NCBI GenBank assembly: GCA_037176705.1
Contig: CM073899.1
Span: 6,944,001 to 7,008,000 of the forward strand
Origin: Molossus alvarezi
Lineage: Eukaryota > Chordata > Mammalia > Chiroptera > Molossidae
Length of the DNA: 64,000 bases
Reading direction: 5' to 3'
Position 1 is the first letter of the stretch. Every line of letters starts with the position of its first letter. Both the position numbers and the translations under genes were made by a program. Below, one piece after another: positions 46,089 through 56,329 of the stretch. The notes below the pieces were generated by a model. That model had not been told where the DNA came from. It was given only the letters and a program-made list of their open reading frames with translations, and ran no database searches.

Positions 46089-46738
46089 TGTAATAACCAG
46101 TTATTAATTAACAGGGAGGGAACAAAGGGGAGACTAGATAATGCAGCATGCCATTTGTGCCAGGAAGTGGAAGTTTAACATTCTCCAGGTCTGTTCCCTG
46201 CAGATGGGGTAAGGGACTTGATAGAAGCCACATGCCCAGGAAGGTGTGGGTGACGTGGGAAAGTGCATGCCTGTCTACCACAGCTGGGAGGGAGTCACTG
46301 GCCAGAATCGGCATGACCACCGCAAAGGGGAGAGATGTGAGATACTTAGCTCCTAACACAGAGAGTTCTCTTCTTGTTCTCTTGCTGCTCATGCTGACTC
46401 CTGGCTGGCAGGGCTCTCATGCTCCTGCAGTTGCCCACATGGCTCATGGCCACGTGGACCCCACACACAATGGACTGATGGACTGTGATTAGCCTGAAGT
46501 TATGCTGAACTTATCTCCACCACGGAACAGAAGCTCTGGACACTGGCTTCACTTCTAGCTCTGCTGAAGCCCCAGCTGCGTACCTTCCAGGACTGGCTTG
46601 AGGAGACGGGGAGTTTAGCAACCGAGGGATAGAACTTCACACAAGTAAAGAACTCTCGTTTTCCCCTGCGAGTCTTAGAAAATTATTTTTCTCAGGATAT
46701 AGTAAGAACCCAACCCTAGCACCCATTGGGGAAAGACA
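46089..46738 (+). mobile_element. LTR-like repeat, copy 2 (probable solo ERV LTR)
   Basis: Starts tgtaataaccagttattaat and ends cccattggggaaagaca (TG...CA). Near the right end agtaaagaactctcgttttc followed by cccctgcgagtcttag looks like an LTR R/U5 region with a variant AGTAAA polyA signal. It aligns along its length with the minus-strand copy at 33069-33692. A 114-codon open frame across it (46148-46492) is not shared intact by copy 1, so it is not a gene. No TSD is evident. Confidence 0.6.
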
Positions 46739-49084
46739 TCCCCCACTCCCAACGGTGCACACTCCACTTCCATCGATAACATATTCTCTCATTTTCACAA
46801 GCTGTAATTATTTCAATTAAATATTTTATATTGTTAAATATAAGCAGATTTCTGCTGTAAAAGTAAAATATCTTGTTAGCCATTATTAGATAATACAACA
46901 TATTCTATAATCTGACCATCAAAGTATATTTTTGTAAAGATAAAATATTTTGACAAGACTTTCAACATCAAGTCAGTGTGAAAGAAACACTAGAGATTGT
47001 AAATGTTTTCTGGATGCTTTTTGTTAACATTTTCATGATAAATTAAATATATCTCATCTCATTATTTTAGTGCTAAGTAGCAATTTGTTTCTATGTATTT
47101 TCTTGAATTTTTTTTTATGGTGTCATATGTCAGGAGCTTGTAAATTCTTATGAGCAGCTCACCAGGTAAATAGCAAATACATTTAAAGAAATCAAACATT
47201 AAAGCTCCAACTAATGCAATGAACCTCGACATAATTTGTCCTGCATATTTTAAAGCTATCTCAAGTCAGTGAACTGAAAGGAGTTGTATCCATTTCAAAG
47301 GCAACTGTATTCACCCTCCCAAAAGCCGGCTCTGAAGTTAAATCTTTGCATGTTGGAAAAGATCTCAAAAAAGGAGATGATGATAATATTACCCAAAGCT
47401 AACTTTAGTCTCCACAATCAGAGTAAGTGCAAATGTGTGCGAGGTGAAAGTAGAGAGAAGGGGAACGTGACTCACTGGAACGTGACTTCATTATATTGAA
47501 GGGTTTATGTTATTAATTCTTATCAGTTAAACAAAATATTAGGTATTCTATTCCAAGATATTTACATATACTCTAGCCAGAGGTATTCTTTCCTTAGTTA
47601 GATTAAGGTCTTACTGTTTATGGTCTCCATAGTTAGTAATTAATCTATTTTCATAATATTTTATCATCCAATTTATTATTCTAATCAACATATATTTATA
47701 GGACTTCTACAAAAATTACAACAGCTTTAATTACGATCCCAGGAAAACTTGAAATATAGACAAGCATCTGTAACTATCAGGGTCTAGTTAGTAGAAGCTA
47801 CTTTAGTCATTTCAAGATGATTTAATTAGGACATTTGGAGAAAATCTCAACAGAGGAATGAGGCAATGTATAGATTAGCAGCAGCAGAAACCCACGACCA
47901 CCCTGATGTAAAGACCAACAGAAGATCAACAGCTGTTGGCCGGGCCAGGAGCCACAGTGGTACTAGACACATACAGGGCCCTGGAAAGACAGGAAGTACT
48001 TTGCAGTGAGTTATAATAAGGCCAGGATATATACATCATATGCCATGTGAATCCAAATTCTCTGCAGATGAGGGACTAAAGGAACCGCGAGGAACACTTA
48101 GAAGGTGGAGGAAAGTTGGACAGGAAAGCAGACAAGAATGATGTGCTATGGGGAGGTAAGTAGAGGACAGACACTAAGAAAGCTATTCCAAATGCTATGG
48201 GAGAGAAAGCATTTTTCTGTTTGCACACAGCACACCACACATTTAGAGCCCTTAACAACACAGTTGAACAGTAGACATCAGCTTAGTCAAACCAGGACAG
48301 GACATTGAATAGTCAGGACACTCAACAGTCAAGCTATACATTCCTGAAGAAATAAAGAAATAAAGAAGGAAAGAAAGGAAGGAAGGAAGGAAGGAAGGAA
48401 GGGAGGAAGGGAGGGAGGGAGGGAGGGAGGGAGGGAGGGAGGGAGGGAGGGAGGGAGGGAGGGAAAGAAAAAGTTGAGAATTTTAATTCCCTTTATATTT
48501 TCAGAAGAAAGATTATTATAACAAAATCATCTCCAAACTATTTAATGTAATTGGCATGTCCTTGTTAAAATTTGAGCTCTGGAGCGAGGCTTCATTAGTT
48601 AAATTCGATTTCTACCCTTTTCCAGCTGTATAGAGTCCAAAGAATTTTTCAAGTGCAAATTTACAAAACAGTAGGTGGAGATCCATATTTCTGTTAATTC
48701 ATCTGTAATCCTGTGGTTCTTTATGGGAAAAGTAAGAGCATTTTAAAAACTGGTAGACCAAGGGCTAATAACTAAAGCTTCTTTTCTTAGGTTGGTAGGA
48801 GAAGCACTTGGCAGTTGAATATAAAGGCTGTGGGAATTATTTGAAGAGAGGGAGGGAAAATAAGGAGGTAAGATGTACAAGAGAAAAGGAACTTAGACTA
48901 GTGGGAAGTTTAGTCTGAGGTAGGGAATGCATTTCAATATTTCATTCACTATATACTGATTAATCCACCAGAAGTGTCAATACACAACTCATTAAATAAA
49001 AGAGATTCTCACTCCCAAGGTGCTGACATTCCAGACAGAAGAGAGAGAAAAATGAGTAAATGTCAAAGAAAGAGAAATCAATAT
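46739..49084. other. Low-copy DNA with a GGAA/GGGA tract and a possible MIR
   Basis: A purine tract (aagaaag, then (ggaa)n, then (ggga)n) spans 48345-48470. About 48575-48665 weakly resembles a MIR (gagctctggagcgaggcttc, ttttccagctgtatagagtc). No gene recognised. Confidence 0.45.
48345..48470 (+). repeat. (GGAA)n-(GGGA)n purine tract
   Basis: Nearly pure purine run of about 125 bases, changing from gaaa through ggaa to ggga units. A mirror-type polypurine tract with potential for non-B DNA structure. Confidence 0.97.
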
Positions 49085-50255
49085 AAAATCATAGTACGCA
49101 CCATTCTATTCAGTTTTTTAAAATAAACATATTAGGTCAGTTTTAGATTTATAGAAAATTGAAAGATAGTACAGAGTGTTTCCACACTCAAATTCCCTTA
49201 TAGTATTAACATCTGACAACAACATTTTAAATTTGTCATAAGTAATAAACAAATACTGATACATTCTTATTAACTGAAGTCACAGTTCATTCAGATGTCC
49301 GTAGTTTTCTTCTGTCTTCCCTTAGTTACAGGATCCCATTCAGAAGACCACACTACATTTAATGATCACATTGCCTTCGGCTCCTCTCTGCTGTGACGGT
49401 TTCGGTCTTCACTTGTTCCTGACAGCCTTATTTTGATGACTACTTGCTAGATATTTTGTGGAGTATTTGTGAATTGGAATTAGTGTGATAGTTTTCTTAT
49501 TACACTGAGTTTATGTGATTTTGGAAAGAAGACCTCAGAAGTATAGTGTCGTCGACCTTTTATCATATCAAGGACACACAGTATCCTAATAAATATGAAG
49601 GTTCCATTGACCTTAATCACTCGGCTGAGGTAGTGTTTGTCAGTGTCAGATTTCTGTACTCCCAAGCTCCTCTTTCCTTCCTTGTCATGCTGTGCTCTTG
49701 GGGAAAAGTCACTATGTACAGCCTGTTTTTAAGAAATGAGGAGTTAGCCCTGGATAGTTTGGCTCAGCGGTTAGAGCGTCGGCCTGCGGTCCAGAGAGAC
49801 CCGAGTTCGGTTCCCGCTAAGGGCATGTACCTCGGTTGCAGTTTGTCCCCGGCCCTGGTCGGTCGTGTGGGTGGCAGCCACTCGATGTGTTCCTTTCACG
49901 TCGATGTTTCTCTCCCTCCCACTTTACCTGAACAAAAAATGGAAAAATGTCCTTGGGTGAGAATAAAAAAATAAATAAATGAGGAGTTATATTTCACCTC
50001 CAGAATGTGACCTAAATGCGTAAGTCGATATTGTTCTGCACAGATTTGTCTATTCTTCTGCATTTAATTATTCACTCATTTATTTATATTAGCTAGGGCT
50101 CATTGATGTGTATTTTATAAAATAAATTACGATCCAATGCTACAATATTATTTTGTTGTTCAAATGGCCCCAGCCTTGAACATTGGGAGCTCTTTCAGCT
50201 GACCCCTTCGATCCTTGAACACACGCCCATGTGTGCTCTGCGTGTGCACATGATA
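49085..50255 (-). mobile_element. Old L1M 3' UTR, VES-interrupted
   Basis: Antisense L1M (L1MC-like) 3' UTR: ggtcagttttagatttatag, attaactgaagtcacagttc, ccttagttacaggatcccat, cctcagaagtatagtgtcg, cactcggctgaggtagtgtt, cctccagaatgtgacctaaa, gggagctctttcagctgacc. The sense version of the same region occurs at 59.7-59.9 kb. Confidence 0.7.
49747..49976 (+). repeat. VES SINE, low divergence, perfect 13-bp TSD
   Basis: Head gccctggatagtttggctca, gtcggcctgcggtccagaga, gggcatgtacctcggttgca, ccggccctggtcggtcgtgt, a very short CT tract and 3' signature gtccttgggtgagaat. TSD aaatgaggagtta (49734-49746 / 49977-49989). Confidence 0.96.
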
Positions 50256-50815
50256 AAAATGACCCAAGCAACTCATGGATTTAAAATTGAGGTTAGTGCT
50301 TACATTCGAAGGCTATGATTAAGACACACAATAGTTATTTTGGGTGTTAGAGACATTCTATTTCTTGGCATAGCATTGCTTAAAAGGATATTTGTATCCT
50401 TAGTAATAATGTACTAAGCTATACATTTGTTTTCTGTCTTTTCCTTTTATTTTCACACACACAAAAAAATGGAATTACAACTAGTAAATTTTAAAATAAC
50501 ATTTAAATGGTACTAAGTAACTTCTGCAAAAGTATTTTTTCCTTTTTTAACAGGGGGTGTCAATTATTTTTTAATTAATTAATTAATTTATTTAGTTTTG
50601 TTACAGATGTTTCTCCTTTACCCCCCACTGATATCCCCCTCCCCTTCACTCCCTACCCTGTGCCCAGCTTTGTTGTCCACATCCATTGTTCATGCATATA
50701 TGCATATAAGTTCTGTGGTTTATCTCTCCCCCACCACCCCTCTTCTGGGGATTGTCAGTCTGTACCCCACTTCTACATCTCTGGGACTACCCCATTCCTC
50801 AGATTGTTATGTTCA

Positions 50816-53800
50816 TTATATGTGCAGAAGCTTTTGAGTTTGATGTAGTCCCATGTGTTCATTTTCTCCTTTGTTTCTATTGCCTTAGGTGATGTATCAG
50901 TGAAAATTCTGCTGCGTATGATGTCTGAAATTTTGTTGCCTATATTTTCTTCTAGGATTTTTATGGATTCATGAGTCACATTTAAGTCTTTTATCCATTT
51001 TGAGTTTATTCTTGTGTATGGTGTAAGTTGATGATCTACTTTCATTTTTCTGCATGAAGCTGTCCAATTTTCCCAATACCATTTATTAAAGAGGCTGTCC
51101 TTACTCCACTGTATGCTCTTGCCACCTTTGTCAAATATTAATTGAGCATATTGCCTTGGGTCCATTTCTGGGTTCTCTGTTCTGTTCCACTGGTCTATAT
51201 GTCTGTTCTTGAGCCAGTACCAGGCTATTTTGATTACAGTGGCTTTGTAATATAACCTGAAATCTGGTAATGTGATCCCTCCAACTTTGTTCTTCTTTTT
51301 CAAGATTGCTGTTGCTATTCAAGGTCTTTTTTGGTTCCATATGAACGTTTGAAACATTTGTTCTAGTTCTGTGAAATATGTCATTGGTATTTTGATGGGG
51401 ATTGCATTGAATCTATAGATTGCTTTGGGTAGTATGGACATTTTTATGATGTTAATTCTTCCAATTCATAAACAGGGTATGTGTGTCCACTTTTTTATAT
51501 CTTCCTCTATTTCTTTTTGCAATGACCTGTAGTTTTCTGTAAATAGGTCCTTTATTTTTTGGTTAAGTTTATTCCTAGGTATCTTAATTTTTTTGCCTCA
51601 ACGGTAAATGGGATTGTTTTCTTAGTTTCTCTTTGTGTGAGTTCATCATTGGTGTATAAGAATGCCATCGATTTCTTGACGATAATTTTGTATCCTGCAA
51701 CTTTTCGAAATTCATTTATTAAGTCTAGTAAATTTTTGATGGAGTCTTTGGGGTTTTCTACGTATAGTATCATCTCATCTGCAAATAATGACAATTTCAC
51801 TTCCTCCTTTCCAATTTTGATCCCTTTTATTTTTTCTTCTTGTCTGATTGCTGTGGCTAAGACATCCAGTACTATGTTAAATAAGAGTGGCAAAAGTGGG
51901 CATCCTTGCTGTGTTCCTGTTCTTAAGGGAAATGCTTTTAGTTTTTGCCCATTGAGTATGATGTTGGCTGTACGTCTTTCATATATGGCCTTTTTATATC
52001 TAGATATTATCCCTCTATTCCCGTATTGCTGAGCGTTTTTATCAGAAAATAATGCTGGACTTTGTCAAAGGCTTTTTTGGCATCTATTGATATCATCATG
52101 TGGTTTTTATTCTTCATTTTATTTATGTGGTGTATCATGTTTAATGATTTGCGAATATTGTACCAGCCTTGCATCACTGGGATGAATGCCACTTGGTCAT
52201 GGTGGATTATTTTTTTGGTGTAAGGCTGGATCTGATTTGCTAATATTTTGTTCAGGATTTTGGCATCTATGTTCATCAGGGATATTGGCCTGTAGTTTTC
52301 TTTCTTGTACTGTCTTTTTCTGGTTTTAGAATTAGAATTATGTTGGCTTCATAAAACGAGTTTGGAAGTCTTACTTCTTCTTGAATTTTTTGAAATAGTT
52401 TGAGGAGAATGGGTGTTAGTTCTTCTTAGAATGTTTGGTAAAACTCCCCCGTGAAGCCATCCAGGCCTGGACTTTTGTTTACTGGGAGAGTCTTGATTAC
52501 ATCTTCAATTTCTTCTGTTATTATTGGTCTGTTCAAGTTTTCTATCTCTTCCTGGTCCAGTTTTGGGAGACTATGTGTTTCTAGAAATTTGTCCATTTTG
52601 CTTAGATTGTCGAATTTGTTGACATATAATTGTACTTAGTAGCTGTTAACAGTCTTGTATTTCTGTGGTGTCAGTTGTTACTTCTCCTCTTTCATTTCTG
52701 ATTTTGTGTATTTGGGTTCTCTCTCTTTGTTTCGTGGTGAGTCTAGCTAAGGATCCATCAGTCTTGTTTATCTTCTCGAAAAACCAGCTCTTTGTTTCAT
52801 TGATCCTTTGAATTGTTTTGTGGACTCTATGTCATTTATTCCTGCTCTGATCGTTACTATTTCCTTCCTTCTACTTGCTCTGGGGTTGTTTTTTGTTTGT
52901 TTGTTTGCTCTGTAGCTCTTTAAGTTGTGAGTTTAGATAATCTATTGGAGATTTTTCTTTCTTTTTTTTTTTTTTGAGGTAGGCCTGTAGTGCTATGAAC
53001 GTCCCTCTCAGAACTGCTTTCGTTGCCTCCCATAGATTTTGTGTTGTTGTGTCTTCATTTTCATTGGTTTCCAGGAAGTTTTTTGTTTTTTCCTTGATCT
53101 CCTCGGTAACTCATTCATTGTAAAATAACATGCTATTTAGCTTCCATGTGTTCAAATGTCTTTGCATGTTCTTGCAATTGATTTCTAGTTTCATGCCATT
53201 GTGATCTAAGAAGATGCTTGATATGATTTCAGTCTTCTTGAACTTATAGAGACTTGGTTTGTGTACTAACATGTTGTCTATCTTAGAGAATGCCCCATGT
53301 GCACTTCAGAAGAATGTGAATTCTGTAGTTTTGGGGTGTAATTCTCTATAGATATCTATTAAATCCATTTGGTCTAGTGTTTCATTTAGAGTCTCTGTTT
53401 TGCTTGCTAATTTTTTGTCTAGAGGATCTATCCAGTGCTGTCAGCGGGGTGTTGAAATCCCCTGCTATGATTGTATTGCTATTGATTTCTCCTTTGAAGT
53501 CCTCCAGAAGATTTTTAATATATTCTGGTGCTCCTATATTGGGTGCATATATGTTTAGCAAGGTTATATCTTCCTGTTGAATAGATCCTTTCAATATTAT
53601 GTAGTGGCCTTCTTTGTCTCTAGTTATGGCCTTCATTTTGAAATCCATTTGATCAGATATGAGTATTGCTACCCAGTTTTTTTTTCCTTTCTGTTTGCTT
53701 AGAAAATTTTTTCCTTCCCTTCACTTTCAACCTACATGTGTCTTTTGTTGTGAGGAGGGTCTCTTGTAAACAACATGTAGATGAGTCATGCTTTCTTATC

Positions 53801-53884
53801 CAATCAGCTACTATATCTTTTTATGAGAGCATTTAGTCCATTTACATTTAAGGTGATTATTGATATGTACTTATTTATTGCCAT
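50816..53884 (-). pseudogene. L1 ORF2 pseudogene (endonuclease, RT; C-terminus deleted)
   Basis: The start codon is at 53884-53882 (MAINKY-type N-terminus). An endonuclease piece (53382-53648) contains NTIIAGDFNTPLTALDRSSR, the GDFN motif. RT pieces: 52007-52276 ([23 protein letters not shown]) and 51552-51893 ([30 protein letters not shown]). The expected catalytic FADD reads FADE, so the second Asp is replaced by Glu. Z-region piece 50773-51303 includes [17 protein letters not shown] and then runs out of frame into the 3' UTR at the deletion. The Cys-rich C-terminal region is gone. Non-functional. Confidence 0.9.
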
Positions 53885-53929
53885 TTTTGTTTAGTGTGGT
53901 TCTATTTTTCTTCCTATTTCTCCTGCTAA

Positions 53930-54847
53930 TTACAGCAGTCCTTTAAACATTTGTTTCAGTGCTCGTTTGGTGCTAATGTATTCCCTTAGCCTTTTTTTTT
54001 TTTTTTTTTTGTCTGAGAAGCTCTTCATTTGACCTTCTATTTTGAATGATAGGCTTACTGGGTAGAGTAGTCTTGGATTCAGATCCTTGTTTCTCATGAC
54101 CTTGATTACTTCATGCCATTCCATTCTGGCCTGTAGTGTTTCTTGTGAGAAGTCAGCTGAGGGCCTTACAGGGTTTCCTTTGTAGATAACCTGTTACTTC
54201 TCTCTTGTTACTTTTAGGATTCTCCCTCTGTCTTGAATTTTTGGCACTTTGATTACTATGTGTCTTGGTGTGGGCCTGTTTGGGTTCTTCTTACTGGGGC
54301 TCTCTGTGCTTCTTGAACTTGAATGCCTTGTTCCTTCACCATATTAGGAAAGTTTTCTGTCACCATTTCTTCAAATATATTCTCTACCCCTTGCTCATTT
54401 TCTTCTTTGGGGACTCCTATGAAGCGAATGTTATTACATTTCCAGTTGTACCACAGTTCTCTTAAGCTGTCTTCCTGTTTTTTAATTATTTTTTTCTTTT
54501 GGTTTTCTGATTGGTTGATTTTTTCTACCCTATCTTCTAATTCACTGATCCATTCCTCAGCTTCCTCTACTCTGCTATTTAGACTTTCCAATATGTTTTT
54601 TTTTTTTTAATTTATAATATGTCATTCTTCATTTTACTTGGTGGTTTTTAATTTCCAACTGGTTGATATTCAACATTTCTATGTCTTTACTCATGGTGCT
54701 CATGTCCTTGCACATGCTGTTGAGTTTCCTCAAGATCATGGCTCTGAATTCTAGTTCTGTTAACTTGCTTAACTGTGCCTCATTTATCTCATCTTCGGTA
54801 GATGTCTCTTGTTCTTTCATTTGTCTTTTGTTTCTGTGTTTCACCAT
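53930..54847 (-). pseudogene. L1 ORF1 pseudogene
   Basis: ORF1 encodes the L1 RNA-binding protein (coiled coil, RRM, C-terminal domain). The start is at 54847 (MVKHRNKRQMKEQ). Pieces: 54629-54847 N-terminus and coiled coil (NEAQLSKLTELEFRAMILRK); 54256-54591 coiled-coil end plus RRM (LNSRVEEAEEWISELEDRVE, NIRFIGVPKEE); 53930-54124 C-terminal domain (MEWHEVIKVMRNKDLNPRLL). An A/T run near 54600 and further changes break the frame. Confidence 0.88.
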
Positions 54848-55531
54848 TTTTGCTATCACAGTGGGCTTTGGAGCCTACCAAGTTTTCCCTGTGGGTGTTG
54901 GTGTTCTGCTGTTTGTGGCTCCCTCTCCTGGGTTTGGATGAGGCAGAGAGGACCCACTTTAAACACCACTGTCAAGTCTTGACTTTCCTGGTTAGAGTTG
55001 CTAGCCCAGGGAATGGTAGTTATCCTCTAGGTTTTTTGCCTGGAGGCGATTAGTAGGGACCACCTGAAGAACCTTGGCTTCTGAATTGAATGAAAAACTC
55101 CCTCAGGTGCTCAGTATAAGAGGATTTCCCGAGGGTGGGGCAGATGCTGGTTGTTAATGAACCTCAATTAGCATTTCAATGACCACCAGGTGGGGTTGAA
55201 TCTCAGAGGGAGGGGCCTCCATCTCTTCCCAGGGCCCTGGGAAGAAGTAAGATGACCACAGTCCTGCATGGCTGCACTCAGCAAAAGCTCTGAGTACCCT
55301 CCAAATCCCACGTGTCTCAAACACAGTTCCAGTTCATTCTGCCCTCCCTCTGCCAGAGCCCAAGGTGAGTGGCTGCTGCCAATTTAGCCTCTGTCCGGGC
55401 TCTGTCCCCTGGAGCCACCTGGGACTTTAACCTGAGGGCACCGCTTCTAGCCAAGGGTGTCCGAGGCCAAGGCAGCTCCCAGCCAAGGGCGTAGCACCCA
55501 GCTGAGGTGGCAGGATCCAGTCGAGGCCACA

Positions 55532-55608
55532 GGTCCCAGCCGAGGCCGCAGCAGGTCCCAGCCGAGGCCGCAGCAGGTCCCAGCCGAGGCCACAGCAGGT
55601 CCCAGCCC
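55532..55608. repeat. 22-bp tandem repeat in L1 5' UTR
   Basis: Three consecutive 22-bp units (55532-55553, 55554-55575, 55576-55597) starting ggtcccagccgaggcc, plus a partial fourth. GC-rich, with one or two CpG per unit. A looser related unit (cagtcgaggccacaggtccc) lies just before. Resembles a small monomer array in an L1 promoter region. Confidence 0.9.
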
Positions 55609-55791
55609 CCTCTCGCATCCTCACAAGCCTACCAGGATTGAGTCGGTGTCCCTGGTCATGTGGTTCTCAAAGCTGCCTTTCGGTTGCCACTTTCTGACGA
55701 TTTGTCTTTATGTTCATTGTAATTCCAGTTTGGTCCTGGGAGATGGTCTGTGTAGCTTCCATTCACTCCGCCGCCATTTTTTCTGTCCAAG

Positions 55792-56325
55792 TATTTTCTT
55801 TTTATTTTATATCATTATTGATAAATTATTTGTAGACCATTAAATTCACTCATTTGAAGTATACAACTCAGTGGTTTACAGCATGTACATAGACTTATGT
55901 AACCATCACCACTATCTAAATTTAGAAAACTGTTTTCAACCCAAATAGAACCCCTGAACCTGTCAGCATTCACTTTCCATTATTCCTTTCCCCAGCCCTA
56001 TGCAGCCACTAATCTACTTCCTGCCCCTTTCATTTACTTCTCTGGATATTTCACGTAGATGAGATCATATGATGTGTGGTCTTTTGTGACTAGCTTTCAT
56101 GCATAGTAATGTTTTCAAGGTTCATCCCTCTTGTATCTTATATCACTACTTTATCCTGATTATTGTCAAGTAACATTCTTTATGTGAATAGACCACATTT
56201 GTTTATCCATTCCTCAGTCTATGTGTTGTTTGTAGTTTGGGCTTCTATCAGTCACGCTGCTGTGCACATTGGTATATGAGAGTTTGTGTGAACATGTTAT
56301 TTTTTATGGGTACCTACTGCAAAAA
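55792..56325 (-). mobile_element. Old L1M 3' end (antisense)
   Basis: aagtatacaactcagtggtt, taaccatcaccactatctaa, gatgagatcatatgatgtgt, gttttcaaggttcatccctc, tgtttatccattcctcagtc and cacgctgctgtgcacattgg: standard L1M ORF2-end/3' UTR order read in reverse. Confidence 0.8.
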
Positions 56326-56329
56326 CTCA

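Larger units (their letters stand above)
50545..55787 (-). mobile_element. Near full-length bat L1 with an internal ORF2 deletion
   Basis: A minus-strand L1 with, from high to low coordinates: a 5' end containing the ggcggcgg-type start (ccgccgccatttttt at about 55768), 5' UTR, ORF1, spacer, ORF2, 3' UTR and A-tail. Flanks aagtattttttcctttt (about 50530) and aagtattttctttt (about 55788) look like a TSD. The 3' UTR (50580-50815) joins ORF2 at 50816 with about 750 bp missing compared with the copy at 25.2-25.95 kb. ORFs are broken by stops and frameshifts. Confidence 0.9.

Noticed and set aside
46148..46492. 114-codon open frame as a gene
   Set aside because: Lies in the LTR-like repeat; the frame is not preserved in the second copy at 33 kb.
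49546..49974. 142-codon open frame
   Set aside because: It runs from an L1M 3' UTR straight into a VES SINE, so it is a chance frame over two repeats.
51559..52032. 157-codon open frame on the plus strand
   Set aside because: Antisense of the L1 RT coding region; the sense strand carries the recognisable RT motifs.
55532..55608. CRISPR-like repeat array
   Set aside because: Units are directly adjacent with no spacers, inside an L1 5' UTR of an animal genome.
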